Positions 40,730-50,665 of a DNA stretch of 64,000 nt are shown piece after piece (positions within the stretch are counted from its first letter, which is position 1; each line of letters opens with the position of its first letter). The DNA lies in the NCBI RefSeq assembly GCF_021601625.1, contig NZ_BQHR01000011.1:62001-126000 (forward strand), given 5' to 3'. The position numbers were made by a program, and so were the translations under genes. The DNA comes from Pseudomonas paraglycinae (GTDB lineage: Bacteria; Pseudomonadota; Gammaproteobacteria; Pseudomonadales; Pseudomonadaceae). Below the pieces are notes generated by a model. It was not told the origin of the DNA, made no database searches, and worked only from the letters and a program-made list of their open reading frames with translations.

Positions 40730-41839
40730 TCAGTCCATCAGTCCCCATTCGCCGGTCGAGGGCGGTGGGGACGGCATGGTGTCGGCGTGCAGCTTCAGAC
40801 GCAGGCGCAGGTTATTCACCGAATCAGCATTTTTCAGGGCCTCGTCTTCATCGATCACCCCTTCTGCTACCAGCGCGAACAGTGCACCGTCAAAGGTCTG
40901 CATGCCCAGTTCCGCCGATTTTTCCATGATGGTTTTCAGCTCACCAAAATCATTGCGCCGGATCAGGTCGGCAATCGTCGGCGTGCCCAGCATCACCTCG
41001 GCGGCGGCCCGTCGCTGACCGTCCCGGGTTCGCACCAGACGCTGGGAGACGAACGCCTTGAGGTGATTGCCCAAGGCATGCAGCAATTGCGGGCGGCGCT
41101 CTTCGGGAAAGAAATTGATGATCCGGTCCAGCGCCTGATTGGCGTTGTTGGCGTGCAATGTCGACAGCACCAGATGCCCGGTTTCGGCGAAGGCCAGCGC
41201 ATGTTCCATGGTCTCGCGATCACGGATTTCGCCGATCAGCACCACGTCCGGGGCCTGGCGCAGAGTATTTTTCAGCGCAGCGTGAAAGCTGCGGGTATCG
41301 ACCCCGACTTCGCGCTGGTTGATGATTGATTTTTTGTGGCGATGGATGTATTCCACCGGGTCTTCAATGGTGATGATGTGCCCGCTGCTGTGGCGATTGC
41401 GATGGTCGATCAGCGCCGCCAGCGACGTCGACTTGCCCGAGTCGGTGGCGCCGACGAACAGGATCAGGCCTTGCTTGAGCATCACCGAATCGAGCAATAC
41501 CGGCGGCAGTTTCAAATCTTCGAATCGCGGAATGTCGAGTTTGACGTTACGAATAACGATCGACACGTCATTGCGTTGTTTGAAGATGTTGACCCGGAAG
41601 CGGCCGATCCCGGTGCGGGAAATCGCCAGGTTCATTTCCAGATCCCGGTCGAACTCCCGTCGTTGTTCGGCGTCCATCAGGGAAACCGCGATACTGGCCA
41701 CCTCACCGGGTTTGAAGGGCTGCTCGCTCAAGGGCGTGAGCACCCCGTCGAACCGCGCACTGGGTGGTGCGCCCGTGGACAGGAACAGATCCGAACCGTG
41801 GCGGCTCGCCAGTTGTTTGAGCAATGCATCGATTTCCAT
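40730..41839 (-). CDS. Stand-alone PilT/PilU family ATPase
   Basis: A 369-residue hexameric secretion ATPase of the type IV pilus retraction class. Walker A is FVGATDSGKSTSL, the Asp box is HIITIEDPVEYIHRHKKS, Walker B is APDVVLIGEIRDRETM and the His box follows as TGHLVLSTLHANNANQAL. The N-terminal MEIDALLKQLASRHGSDLFL and overall length resemble PilU more than PilT. No other pilus gene is nearby; the neighbours are convergent acetoacetyl-CoA synthetase and a divergent histidine kinase. So it is either an extra retraction motor or a paralogue with a different partner. Confidence 0.88.
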   Translation of the reverse strand: MEIDALLKQLASRHGSDLFLSTGAPPSARFDGVLTPLSEQPFKPGEVASIAVSLMDAEQRREFDRDLEMNLAISRTGIGRFRVNIFKQRNDVSIVIRNVKLDIPRFEDLKLPPVLLDSVMLKQGLILFVGATDSGKSTSLAALIDHRNRHSSGHIITIEDPVEYIHRHKKSIINQREVGVDTRSFHAALKNTLRQAPDVVLIGEIRDRETMEHALAFAETGHLVLSTLHANNANQALDRIINFFPEERRPQLLHALGNHLKAFVSQRLVRTRDGQRRAAAEVMLGTPTIADLIRRNDFGELKTIMEKSAELGMQTFDGALFALVAEGVIDEDEALKNADSVNNLRLRLKLHADTMPSPPPSTGEWGLMD

Positions 41840-41964
41840 GGCCAAAAGCACCTGCGAAGCTTTCAATGAACACAAGACCGCGCCGTGACGCGACGTGCCT
41901 TACAGCGTCTACCGCACTAGGATAGTAGACGCCGCCTCACCGACCGACGCCCAGGATTGATGTG

Positions 41965-44502
41965 ATGAACGCTGTACCGAACACCAACGACGCCCAGGCA
42001 TTGATTGCCCGCACCGACTGGAGCCGCAGCCCGCTGGGCGCCGCTGGCACCTGGCCACAGAGCCTGCGCACCGCGGTGGACATCGTGATTCACTCGCCGA
42101 TGCCGATGCTGCTGTTGTGGGGCCCGCAACTCACCCAGATCTATAACAACGGCTTTGCACTGCTCGCCGGGAGCAAGCATCCGCACGCTTTCGGACAACC
42201 GGCGCACCAGATATGGCCGGAACTTAGAGACTTTACCGACCCGATTTACAGCGCCGTCCTACAAGGCCAGGTGCGAACCTACAGCGAACGGCGCTTTACC
42301 CTGCAACGGGACGGCCAGGACTCCGACTTCTGGCTGGACCTGACCTACAGCCCGATCCGCGACGAAAGCGCGCAAGTGGCCGGGATTCTGGTCACCGCCA
42401 TCGAAACCAACGAACGCCGGCGCATCGCCCTGGAACTGCAGCAGCGCTCCGAAGACAGCCTCAAGGCCCAACGCGAAAGCGAAGAGCGCCTGCAACTGGC
42501 GCTGGCGGCCACCGATGCGGTCGGCACCTGGGATTGGGACATAGGCGAAGACCGCTTCATCGCCGATGCGCATTTCGCCCAGTTGCACGGTGTCGATCCG
42601 GCCCTGGCCGGTCAGTTGCCGATCAGCGAGTACCTGCACGGCGTGCACCCCGAAGACCGCGCTATGATCGCCCGCAGTATCAAGCATTGCATTACCCACG
42701 GCACCGAATACGCTGAGGAATACCGCCTGCTGCAAGCCAATGGCGAGCTGCGCTGGGTGTTCGCCCGCGGGCGCTGCTACAAGGATCATCACGGCCGGCC
42801 GATACGTTTTCTCGGCGCGGCGCTGGACCTGACCGAACGCAAGCACACCGAACAGGCACTGCGGCAAAGCCAGACCGAGCTGCAACTGATCATCAACGCC
42901 ATGCCGATCCTGATCAGCTATGTCGACCACGAAGAACGCTTTCGCCTGAACAACGCCGCGTACCTCGACTGGTACGGGCTCACGCCGCAAGAGCTGTACG
43001 GTCGCACGATCCGCGAAGTGATCGGCGAAGAGGCCTATTTCCTGCGGGCGCCGTACATCGCCGAAGCCCTCGCCGGCCGCCCTTGCTCGTTCAGCCTGTA
43101 CACGCCGCACCGCGACGGCAGCCAGCGGCACGCCTTGATGAACTACCTGCCGCGTCACGGCGCGGACGGTGCGGTAAACGGTTTCTACATCTTCGTGATC
43201 GACGAAACCGAACGCAAAAAGACCGAAGAAGCCCTGCGCAACCTCAATGAAACTCTTGAGGAACGCGTCAGTGCGCGCACCGAACAACTGGCCCAGGCCA
43301 ACCAGCGCTTGCAGAACGAAATGTTCGAACGCGAGCGCGCCGAAGATGCCTTGCGCCACGCGCAGAAAATGGAAGCGGTCGGCCAGCTCACCGGCGGCAT
43401 CGCCCATGACTTCAACAACATGCTGACCGGCATCATCGGCAGCCTCGACCTGATGCAGCGCTACATCGCCAATGGCCGCGCCGATGAGATCGGCCGTTTC
43501 ACTGACGCGGCGGTGTCCTCGGCCAACCGCGCGGCGGCACTGACCCACCGTCTGCTGGCGTTCTCCCGGCGTCAGTCGCTGGATCGCAAGACCCTCGACG
43601 TCAACGAGCTGATCCACTCGCTGGAAGACCTGATCCGCCGTACCAAGGGTGATCCGATCGAACTCAAGTTGCGCCTGGCCGACAATGTATGGCCGGTCAG
43701 CACCGATGTCAGCCAACTGGAAAACGCCCTGCTCAACCTGGTGATCAACGCCCGCGACGCCATGCCCGACGGCGGCGAGCTGTTGATCGAAACGGCCAAC
43801 GTCTACCTCGACGGCAACGACATCACTACCCTCGAACCGGTCAAGGCCGGTGATTACCTGATGCTGGCGGTGAGCGACAACGGCACCGGCATGACGCCTT
43901 CAGTACGTTCCAAAGCGTTCGATCCGTTCTTTACGACCAAACCCATCGGGCAAGGCACCGGGCTCGGCTTGTCGATGATTTATGGCTTTGCCCAGCAATC
44001 GGGTGGGCACGTCAGCCTCGACAGCCTGCCGGGTCAGGGCACCTGCGTGCGCCTGTACTTGCCGCGCTTGTATGCACTGGAAGCGGAGCTGCCGGCAATC
44101 GAAGCGGTTGCCGAGGCCCCCGCTGTGGCGACCGGCGAGACCGTGGTGGTGGTCGAGGACGATCCGGCGGTGCGCATGCTGGTCATGGACCTGCTCAAGG
44201 AGCTGGGTTATCGCGCCCATGAAGCCGAAGACGCCAAGGGCGCCCTGCCGTTGCTCGAATCGGATCTGCGGGTTGACCTGCTGGTGACCGACGTCGGCCT
44301 GCCGGGCATGAACGGCCGGCAAATGGCGGAGATCGCCCGCCAGCATCGTCCGGGGCTCAAGGTGTTGTTCATGACCGGTTACGCGCAGAAAGCCGCCGAG
44401 CGCCAGGGCTTCCTCGAAGACGGCATGGACATGGTCGCCAAACCGTTTTCCATCGAACAGCTGGCCGGCAAGATCCGCACGATGATCAGCCAAAACCCGT
44501 GA
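41965..44502 (+). CDS. Hybrid sensor histidine kinase with receiver domain
   Basis: An 845-residue soluble hybrid kinase with no membrane segments. Order: an N-terminal PAS-like sensor (about 10-150), PAS/PAC (about 175-300), PAS (about 305-420), a short coiled coil, HisKA with phospho-accepting H481 in GGIAHDFNN, HATPase ([22 protein letters not shown]) and a C-terminal receiver with D776 in [10 protein letters not shown]. Start ATG 41965; a GTG one codon earlier is possible. The signal is cytoplasmic and unknown. No output regulator is encoded beside it. Confidence 0.93.
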   Translation: MNAVPNTNDAQALIARTDWSRSPLGAAGTWPQSLRTAVDIVIHSPMPMLLLWGPQLTQIYNNGFALLAGSKHPHAFGQPAHQIWPELRDFTDPIYSAVLQGQVRTYSERRFTLQRDGQDSDFWLDLTYSPIRDESAQVAGILVTAIETNERRRIALELQQRSEDSLKAQRESEERLQLALAATDAVGTWDWDIGEDRFIADAHFAQLHGVDPALAGQLPISEYLHGVHPEDRAMIARSIKHCITHGTEYAEEYRLLQANGELRWVFARGRCYKDHHGRPIRFLGAALDLTERKHTEQALRQSQTELQLIINAMPILISYVDHEERFRLNNAAYLDWYGLTPQELYGRTIREVIGEEAYFLRAPYIAEALAGRPCSFSLYTPHRDGSQRHALMNYLPRHGADGAVNGFYIFVIDETERKKTEEALRNLNETLEERVSARTEQLAQANQRLQNEMFERERAEDALRHAQKMEAVGQLTGGIAHDFNNMLTGIIGSLDLMQRYIANGRADEIGRFTDAAVSSANRAAALTHRLLAFSRRQSLDRKTLDVNELIHSLEDLIRRTKGDPIELKLRLADNVWPVSTDVSQLENALLNLVINARDAMPDGGELLIETANVYLDGNDITTLEPVKAGDYLMLAVSDNGTGMTPSVRSKAFDPFFTTKPIGQGTGLGLSMIYGFAQQSGGHVSLDSLPGQGTCVRLYLPRLYALEAELPAIEAVAEAPAVATGETVVVVEDDPAVRMLVMDLLKELGYRAHEAEDAKGALPLLESDLRVDLLVTDVGLPGMNGRQMAEIARQHRPGLKVLFMTGYAQKAAERQGFLEDGMDMVAKPFSIEQLAGKIRTMISQNP

Positions 44503-44552
44503 CTTGAGGCATAATCCGCGCCCCGCCGTCACCCCGCTACAGGTATTGCACG

Positions 44553-44828
44553 ATGAAAGCCCAAGCCCGCCACATTCTGGTGAAGACCGCCGAAGAGGCT
44601 GAAAAACTCAAACAACGCATCGCCAACGGTGAGGCGTTCGATGTGCTGGCGAAGAAATTTTCGACTTGTCCGTCCGGCAAGCGCGGCGGCGATCTGGGTG
44701 AAGTACGGCCGGGGCAGATGGTCGGTGCGATCGATGCGGTGATCTTCAAAAAACCGCTGCGCACCGTGCACGGGCCGATCAAGAGCAAGTTCGGGTATCA
44801 CCTGGTACAGGTGTTTTACCGCGACTGA
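44553..44828 (+). CDS. Second parvulin-type peptidyl-prolyl isomerase
   Basis: A 91-residue single-domain parvulin, MKAQARHILVKTAEEAEKLK..., with the same core as the one at 28847 (STCPSGKRGGDLGEVRPGQM, SKFGYHLVQVF). Substitutions and the shorter C-terminus show it is a distinct paralogue, not a recent duplicate. There is no signal peptide. It begins 50 bases after the hybrid kinase stop and ends at a hairpin. Confidence 0.94.
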   Translation: MKAQARHILVKTAEEAEKLKQRIANGEAFDVLAKKFSTCPSGKRGGDLGEVRPGQMVGAIDAVIFKKPLRTVHGPIKSKFGYHLVQVFYRD

Positions 44829-44835
44829 TCCAGTG

Positions 44836-44870
44836 CCCTGAAGGCGCGGCTTTCGGCAGCGCCTTCAGGG
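44836..44870. terminator. Hairpin at the convergent ends of the parvulin and the sugar kinase
   Basis: CCCTGAAGGCG at 44836-44846 pairs with CGCCTTCAGGG at 44860-44870, a perfect 11-bp stem around a 13-base loop. There is no T run on either strand, so it is at best a weak terminator or an mRNA-end stabiliser for both transcripts. Confidence 0.45.
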
Positions 44871-44877
44871 ATCGGCA

Positions 44878-45813
44878 TCAATCCCTGGGGATCAACGCCC
44901 CAGGCACTTGAATGACCTGACTGGCCAAGCGATGCCCCGCCTCCGCCGCCTGCACAGGGCTTGCGCCCGACAAGCGACTCGCCAGATACGCCGCACTGAA
45001 CGAATCCCCCGCTGCCGTGGTGTCCACCACCTTCTCGACCTTCTGCGCCGGGACTTCGAACGCTTCCCCGGCGCAACGGATCAGACAGGCTTCAGCGCCA
45101 CGCTTGAGCACCACTTCCGGCGTGCCGATCTGCGCGTACGCTTCAAACACCGCATCACAGTCCTCGAAATGGAACAGCGCCTGCTCGTCGTCCACCGTCA
45201 GCAACGCCAGATCGACATGGGGCAACACGCTGCGATACGCCGCCCGCGCCTCTTCCACCGAAGCCCACAGGCGTGGGCGGTAGTTGTTGTCGAAGACGAT
45301 TCGCGCGTCACGCTGACGGGCTTCGATCAAGGTCTCGATCAGTTTTTCCCGCCCCTGCGCACCGAGTACCGCCAGCGTGATACCGCTGAAATACAGCACG
45401 TCGTAATCCGGCAGCGCCGCCAGAATCGGCGCGGCCGTCGGCGTGGTGAAGCAGTCGCGAACGGCGGCTTCGTTGCGCCAGTACAGAAAACGACGTTCGC
45501 CGGCGGCGTCGGTCTGGATGCAATACAGACCCGGCAGACGACCGGGTAAACGCTGGACCAGATCCAGACCAATGCCTTCGTCGGCCCAACTGCGGCACAT
45601 CGCGTCACTGAAGCTGTCATCACCCAGCGCCGTGACGTAATCGACCTGCGCGTTGTCGCCCATGGCGCGGGACAGATAGACCGCCGTGTTCAGCGTGTCA
45701 CCGCCGAAGCTCTGTTGCAGGCTGCCATCGGCACGTTGCTGGAGTTCGATCATGCATTCGCCGATCAGGGCGATGCGCGGGGTGTTCGGACCCAATGCAC
45801 TGAGCGTGTTCAT
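44878..45813 (-). CDS. kdgK: 2-keto-3-deoxygluconate kinase (PfkB family)
   Basis: A 311-residue PfkB sugar kinase. The N-terminal IALIGECMIELQQ, the substrate loop SFGGDTLNTAVYL, and the C-terminal DTTAAGDSFSAAYLASRL with the catalytic Asp and anion hole are all typical of KDG kinase, which makes KDPG for the Entner-Doudoroff aldolase. The start MNTLSALGPNTPR overlaps the stop of the upstream PLP gene by one base (ATGA), so the two are translated together. Confidence 0.9.
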   Translation of the reverse strand: MNTLSALGPNTPRIALIGECMIELQQRADGSLQQSFGGDTLNTAVYLSRAMGDNAQVDYVTALGDDSFSDAMCRSWADEGIGLDLVQRLPGRLPGLYCIQTDAAGERRFLYWRNEAAVRDCFTTPTAAPILAALPDYDVLYFSGITLAVLGAQGREKLIETLIEARQRDARIVFDNNYRPRLWASVEEARAAYRSVLPHVDLALLTVDDEQALFHFEDCDAVFEAYAQIGTPEVVLKRGAEACLIRCAGEAFEVPAQKVEKVVDTTAAGDSFSAAYLASRLSGASPVQAAEAGHRLASQVIQVPGALIPRD

Positions 45814-47033
45814 CAGAAGCAGGTTTCCATGGTTTCGATCACGGACAGCTGCTCGTCCACCAGCAGCCCTACGCGCCATTTGTCGAAGGTCAGGCACGGG
45901 TGCGAAGTGCCAAAGGAAATGATGTCGCCGACGCGCAATTCCACGCCCGGCGCCACGGTCATGAACGCGTGCTGGTCCATCACCGCCGTCACCTTGCAGG
46001 CGCCGACATCGTCGCCCACTGCCGGCAGCACGCCGGCCTTGTAACGCAGCAACGGCACCGGCATCCCGGCATCGAACGCCACGTCACGCTTGCCCAGGGC
46101 AATCACCGCGAAGCCCGGCTCCGGCAGCGACTGCACGTGCGCCCAGACTTCCAGCGCCGGGCGCAGGCCTTCGTGCAGATCGCTGCGACGGTCGAGTACG
46201 CAGCACTGCGCTTCTTTATAGATGCCATGGTCGTGCGCCACGTAACTGCCAGGGCGCAACACGCTGAGGAAACGCCCGCCAGCGTTCTGCGCTTCGAACG
46301 ATTCGGCGATCAGGTCGTACCAGGCCGAACCCGACGCGGTGATGATCGGCTTGGCGATGGCGAACGCGCCGCTGTCCTGCAACTGCACCGCCAGGCGCAC
46401 CAGCGAGGCGGCGAACTCACGGATGCCGCTGACCGCGTGATCGCCATGGATCACGCCTTCGTAACCTTCGATGCCGGTCAGGGCCAGCGCCGATTGCGCG
46501 CCGATGGCCTTGGCCAGTTCGATGACTTCCTGCTCGCTGCGGCAACCGCAACGGCCGCCGACCACGCCGTATTCGATCATCACGTTAAGCCGCACGCCGC
46601 GCGATGCGAAATAAGCGCCCAGATCGGCGACGTTGTCCGGGTGATCGACCATGCAATAGAAATCGAAGCCGGAATCGGCCGCCAGCAGATCGGCGATCAG
46701 CGCCATGTTCGGTGTGCCGACCAGTTGGTTGGCCATCAGCACCCGGCGCACGCCGTGGGCGTATGCAGCGCGGGTCTGGGTGGCGCTGGCCAGGGTGATG
46801 CCCCAAGCGCCGGCGTCGAGCTGACGACGAAACAGCGCCGGGGTCATGCTGGTCTTGCCGTGGGGCGCGAGTTCGGCGCCGCTGTCGCTGACGAATTTCT
46901 GCATCCAGCGGATGTTGTGTTCCAGCGCTTCGCGATGCAGCACCAGCGCCGGCAGGCTGATGTCACGCACCAGTTGCGCGCCGACGGCGGCATCGCCCTT
47001 TTCCACGGCAGCAGTGTTGTTGGCAGTCGTCAT
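45813..47033 (-). CDS. DSD1-type PLP enzyme, probable D-glucosaminate dehydratase or D-amino acid deaminase
   Basis: A 406-residue fold type III PLP enzyme of the alanine-racemase-like D-serine dehydratase/D-threonine aldolase group. The PLP Lys is in LAPHGKTSMTPALF; the C-terminal metal-site segment VGDIISFGTSHPCLTFDKW holds the typical His and Cys. A PLP- and Mn-dependent D-glucosaminate dehydratase with aldolase side activity is known from P. fluorescens and gives KDG and ammonia. Coupling to kdgK supports that substrate. D-threonine or D-serine is the main alternative. The start MTTANNTAAVEKG was preferred to an ATG five codons earlier. Confidence 0.82.
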   Translation of the reverse strand: MTTANNTAAVEKGDAAVGAQLVRDISLPALVLHREALEHNIRWMQKFVSDSGAELAPHGKTSMTPALFRRQLDAGAWGITLASATQTRAAYAHGVRRVLMANQLVGTPNMALIADLLAADSGFDFYCMVDHPDNVADLGAYFASRGVRLNVMIEYGVVGGRCGCRSEQEVIELAKAIGAQSALALTGIEGYEGVIHGDHAVSGIREFAASLVRLAVQLQDSGAFAIAKPIITASGSAWYDLIAESFEAQNAGGRFLSVLRPGSYVAHDHGIYKEAQCCVLDRRSDLHEGLRPALEVWAHVQSLPEPGFAVIALGKRDVAFDAGMPVPLLRYKAGVLPAVGDDVGACKVTAVMDQHAFMTVAPGVELRVGDIISFGTSHPCLTFDKWRVGLLVDEQLSVIETMETCF

Positions 47034-47072
47034 GGTCGAACTCCTCACAGTCGCGCCCGCAGGCAGGCGCGG

Positions 47073-47837
47073 TTATTCGTTGATTCGCCGGGCGAGGCTG
47101 TTGGCGCTCTCGATCAAGACCCGGCGATAGTCGTTGTAATTGTTCTTGGCATCGGCGCGCGGGGCGACGATGCACAGGGTGCAGATGGCCACGCCTTGAG
47201 GGTCTTTGACCGGGGCGGCGAAGCAATGGGTGAAGGTGTCGGCGACACTGTCGAAGGAGAAGAAACCGTCGATGCCGGCCTGACGGATTTCCGCCAGAAA
47301 CGTCTCCATCGGCAGGCGTTCGCCATCCGGCAGGATGAAATCGTCGGGATCGATCAGATCGCTGATCTGCTGATCGCTCAAGTGCGCCAGCAGCAGGCGA
47401 CCGGAGGCGGTCCACGGGATCGGCGCGTTTTCACCGATATCGGAAGAAATGCGGAAATGCCGCTCGCCCTCCTTCATCAGCGCCACCGTGTATTTGCGCC
47501 CGTTGAGCAGGCACATCTGCGCGGTTTCCCGGGTCTGGCTGACGATCTCCTGCAAGGCGTGATCGGCTTCGCGACTGAGGTCGAAATGGCGCAAGTGCGC
47601 CTGGCCAAGGAAGTACAGCTGACGACCGAGATAGACGTGACCGTCCTTGCCCACCGGCTCCAGAATCCGCCGCTCGAGCAATGACGCCACTAGCTCGTAG
47701 ACCGTGGATTTCGGGCTGCCGATGCCGTTGGCGATGTCGTTCGGACGCAGTGGCTGGCCGATCTCCTTGAGGAAATCGAGGATATCGAACGCCCGGTCCA
47801 GACCGCGTGCCCGGCGCTTGATGGTGTCTTCGGTCAT
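47073..47837 (-). CDS. IclR family transcriptional regulator
   Basis: A 254-residue regulator. The winged HTH covers about 10-70 (LDFLKEIGQPLRPNDIANGI, SPKSTVYELVASLLERR) and the IclR effector domain about 85-250 (GENAPIPWTASGRLLLAHLS, GVAICTLCIVAPRA). It is on the same strand as the PLP enzyme and kdgK and upstream of them, so it is likely their local regulator. IclR proteins of this kind often act as effector-released repressors. The start MTEDTIKRRARGLDR was chosen because GGGAACCAC precedes it; upstream in-frame text falls in an intergenic repeat. Confidence 0.88.
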   Translation of the reverse strand: MTEDTIKRRARGLDRAFDILDFLKEIGQPLRPNDIANGIGSPKSTVYELVASLLERRILEPVGKDGHVYLGRQLYFLGQAHLRHFDLSREADHALQEIVSQTRETAQMCLLNGRKYTVALMKEGERHFRISSDIGENAPIPWTASGRLLLAHLSDQQISDLIDPDDFILPDGERLPMETFLAEIRQAGIDGFFSFDSVADTFTHCFAAPVKDPQGVAICTLCIVAPRADAKNNYNDYRRVLIESANSLARRINE

Positions 47838-47904
47838 TTCTGTGGTTCCCTTAAAAGATGCCGGGATGGTAACTGGCCCTTGGCGTTGTGTCAGTTGGAT
47901 CGCA

Positions 47905-48039
47905 GCCCTCACCCCCCGCCCTCTCCCGGAGGGAGAGGGAGCCTGACCGTATCGATGCAAATGCCATCGTCTGGCACAACAATCTGCATCGATAGAGATC
48001 AGTCCCCTCTCCTGGGGGAGAGGGCTAGGGTGAGGGGGC
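47905..48039. repeat. Large palindromic intergenic element
   Basis: 135 bases with three nested inverted arms: CCCTCACCC (47906) with GGGTGAGGG (48028), GCCCTCTCCC (47918) with GGGAGAGGGC (48016), and ATCGATGCA (47951) with TGCATCGAT (47985). Each CCCTCTCCC copy also folds locally. The CCCTCACCCTAACCCTCTCCC-type text is a known dispersed intergenic repeat in Pseudomonas genomes. It separates iclR from ridA and may act as a terminator or mRNA-end element. Confidence 0.75.
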
Positions 48040-48064
48040 TATGGCCTCAGCGACGCCACATCAC

Positions 48065-48454
48065 TCAGGCCTTCTTCTTGTACGCAATGCAGTCGATCTC
48101 GACCTTGCAGTCGACCATCATGCTCGCCTGCACACAGGCCCGGGCCGGTGCGTGTTCGGGCTTGAAGTACTCGCCGAAGACCTTGTTGAAACTGCTGAAA
48201 TCCCGCGGATCGTCCAGCCACACGCCGGCGCGTACCACGTCTTCCAGGCCATAACCGGCCTCTTCGAGAATCGCGATCAGGTTCTTCATGGTCTGGTGCG
48301 TCTGCTCGACGATGCCGCCCACAATGATCTCGCCATCCACCGCCGGCACCTGCCCGGAAACGTGCAGCCAGCCATCTGCCTCAACAGCGCGGGCGAATGG
48401 ACGTGGCTGGCCGCCAGCGGCGGTGCTGCCGGTGCCGTAACGAGTAATGCTCAT
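48065..48454 (-). CDS. RidA family enamine/imine deaminase
   Basis: A 129-residue RidA/YjgF/UK114-type protein that speeds hydrolysis of reactive enamine or imine intermediates released by PLP dehydratases. The conserved carboxylate-binding Arg is in PARACVQASM, and the fold motif DWL-type LHVSGQVPAVDGEIIVGG and EAGYGLEDVVRAGVWLDD are present. It sits between an ABC importer and the IclR/PLP/kinase genes on the same strand, where it would clear 2-aminoacrylate-like products of the PLP enzyme. Confidence 0.9.
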   Translation of the reverse strand: MSITRYGTGSTAAGGQPRPFARAVEADGWLHVSGQVPAVDGEIIVGGIVEQTHQTMKNLIAILEEAGYGLEDVVRAGVWLDDPRDFSSFNKVFGEYFKPEHAPARACVQASMMVDCKVEIDCIAYKKKA

Positions 48455-48485
48455 GGGTGTTTCTCCTGATTGAAAAAGTGAAAAG

Positions 48486-49283
48486 TCAGAACCGCGTGCT
48501 TTTGAGAAATTCCGCCAGCCGCGGCGATTGAGGACGCTCGAACAGTTCCTTGGGAGGCCCCTGCTCTTCGATGCGCCCCTGATTCATGAAAACGATCTTG
48601 TCCGAGACCTCGAACGCAAAACGCATTTCGTGGGTCACCAGCAACATGGTCATGCCGTCCTCGGCCAGGCCCTTGATCACGTTCAGCACTTCGCCGACCA
48701 GTTCCGGGTCGAGGGCCGAGGTGACTTCGTCGAACAGCATCAGGCTCGGGTTCATCGCAATCGCCCGGGCAATCGCCACGCGCTGCTGCTGACCGCCGGA
48801 CAACTGGCCGGGAAAGTGATTGCGCCGCTCCAGTAGGCCGACCCGCTCCAGCCATTTCTCGGCCAGGACCACGGCTTCGTCCTTGTGCATCTTTTTGACT
48901 TTCAGCAAGCCGAGCGTGACGTTCTGCAACGCGGTGAGGTGCGGGAACAGGTTGAATTGCTGGAACGCCATGCCGGTCATCGCACGATGACGGGCAATGA
49001 CTTTTTCCGGGTGGCGCACGCGCTTTCCGTTGAGTTCGTCATAGCCGATGGATTCGCCATCGAGCAGGATCTGCCCGCCCTGGAATTCCTCCAGCATGTT
49101 CACGCAGCGCAGCAGCGTGGTCTTGCCCGAGCCGCTGGAGCCGATCAGCGTCACCACGTTGCCGCGCTGCATGCTCAGGTCAACGCCCTTGAGCACTTCG
49201 ACCGCGCCGTATTGTTTGTGCAGGCCACGGATGTCCAGCAGGAGCTGACCGTTCTGGACGTTGGAAACTTGAGCTTGAGTCAT
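48486..49283 (-). CDS. Polar amino acid-type ABC transporter ATP-binding protein
   Basis: A 265-residue ABC ATPase of the HisP/GlnQ class. Walker A is [11 protein letters not shown], the signature is [14 protein letters not shown], Walker B is [13 protein letters not shown], and the C-terminal FVHEMRFA-type segment is [15 protein letters not shown]. It overlaps the upstream permease stop by four bases. It energises the importer whose permeases and binding protein are encoded upstream. Confidence 0.94.
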   Translation of the reverse strand: MTQAQVSNVQNGQLLLDIRGLHKQYGAVEVLKGVDLSMQRGNVVTLIGSSGSGKTTLLRCVNMLEEFQGGQILLDGESIGYDELNGKRVRHPEKVIARHRAMTGMAFQQFNLFPHLTALQNVTLGLLKVKKMHKDEAVVLAEKWLERVGLLERRNHFPGQLSGGQQQRVAIARAIAMNPSLMLFDEVTSALDPELVGEVLNVIKGLAEDGMTMLLVTHEMRFAFEVSDKIVFMNQGRIEEQGPPKELFERPQSPRLAEFLKSTRF

Positions 49284-49942
49284 GGCAGGGCCACCCGCTT
49301 TTCAATGTGCCGGCCGAGTAATTCGATGCCGTAGTTGATGACGAAGAACAGAAAACCGGCGAACAGGTAAAACTCCAGGGTCATGAACGTCCGGGCGATG
49401 ATCTGCTGGGTGCTGAGCAACAGCTCGGCCACGCCGATCACCGACAGCAAGGTCGACGCCTTGACGATTTCCGTGGACGAATTGACCCAGGTCGGCAGGA
49501 TCTGCCGCAGCGCCTGCGGCAACAGCACGTAACCGAGAGACTGATAGAACGTCAGGCCGATGGCCTTGCCGGCTTCCATCTGCCCGCGTGGCAATGCCTG
49601 CAACGCACCGCGCACGATCTCGGCGACGTGGGAGCCGCAAAACAGCGTCAAACCCAAGGCACCCGCCTGAAACGCGCTGATCTGCCAACCGAGCGCCGGT
49701 GCCATGTAGAAGCACGCCAGCACCAGCACGAACACCGGGGTGCCGCGAATCAGGTCGACATAAAAACGGAACGGCGCGCGCATCCAGAACTTGCCGTAGG
49801 TCAGCACCAGCCCGGCGAATACGCCGATAAACGTGCCGAACAGAATCGCCAGCGCCGACACCTGCACGCTGGTCAGAAAGCCTTGCCACAAGGCTTCGCG
49901 GGCAATCCACAACTCATGCAACCAACTGGGGGATTCGTACAT
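49280..49942 (-). CDS. Polar amino acid-type ABC transporter permease
   Basis: A 220-residue HisM/HisQ-type permease with three to five membrane segments. The conserved loops [16 protein letters not shown] and [24 protein letters not shown], with the EAA motif, are present. It lies nine bases after a second, related permease, so a heterodimeric channel is likely. Confidence 0.94.
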   Translation of the reverse strand: MYESPSWLHELWIAREALWQGFLTSVQVSALAILFGTFIGVFAGLVLTYGKFWMRAPFRFYVDLIRGTPVFVLVLACFYMAPALGWQISAFQAGALGLTLFCGSHVAEIVRGALQALPRGQMEAGKAIGLTFYQSLGYVLLPQALRQILPTWVNSSTEIVKASTLLSVIGVAELLLSTQQIIARTFMTLEFYLFAGFLFFVINYGIELLGRHIEKRVALP

Positions 49943-49951
49943 CGCAGCCTC

Positions 49952-50614
49952 CTATCGGCGGATCGCCAGACGCTGCTCGAGGTAACGCAGCAGCATGGCA
50001 ATGAGGTAACAGGCCGCGACATACAACGCCGTGGTCACCAGCCAGGTTTCGATCACCCGGTAGCTTTCGACGTTGATCTTGCGCGCGTAATAGGTCAGCT
50101 CCGGCACCGCGATCGCGGCGGCCAGCGAGGTGTCCTTGAACAGCGAAATGAAGTTGTTCGACAGCGCCGGCAGCACGTTGCGCAACATCACCGGCACGGT
50201 GACGTAGGCTTTCACCTGCCACTCGCCCAGACCGATAGCCAGCCCCGCTTCGCGCTGGCCCTTGGGAATGCTCAGCAAACCGCCGCGGAACACTTCGGTC
50301 AGGTACGCCCCGGCATACAGCGAAAGCGTGATGATGAACGACGGGATCTTGTCCAGCCGGATTCCCAGGCTTGGCAACGCAAAGTAGATCAACAGAATCA
50401 ACACCAGAATCGGCGTGTTACGGATCACCGTCACATACACCGATGCCAGCACCCGCAAGGCGCGATGCCTGGACAGCAAGGCAAACGCCATCAGCAGGCC
50501 GATCACGCAGCCGATGGCGATCGACACCAGCGCCAGTTCGAGGCCCAGACCGAGCCCCGCCAGCAAGGTGTCGAAATCGCGCCACACGGCGGCAAAGTTC
50601 AACTGATAGTTCAT
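49952..50614 (-). CDS. Polar amino acid-type ABC transporter permease, second subunit
   Basis: A 220-residue HisQ/HisM-type permease. Diagnostic segments are IRNTPILVLILLIYFALP and EVFRGGLLSIPKGQREAGLAIGLG. It is the first permease after the binding-protein gene. The pair with the 49280 gene shares layout and length, pointing to an old duplication. Confidence 0.94.
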   Translation of the reverse strand: MNYQLNFAAVWRDFDTLLAGLGLGLELALVSIAIGCVIGLLMAFALLSRHRALRVLASVYVTVIRNTPILVLILLIYFALPSLGIRLDKIPSFIITLSLYAGAYLTEVFRGGLLSIPKGQREAGLAIGLGEWQVKAYVTVPVMLRNVLPALSNNFISLFKDTSLAAAIAVPELTYYARKINVESYRVIETWLVTTALYVAACYLIAMLLRYLEQRLAIRR

Positions 50615-50665
50615 GGTCGGCAGTACCTTGAGCGGGGCGCATCAGGGCGCCCCACTCTCACGGGA

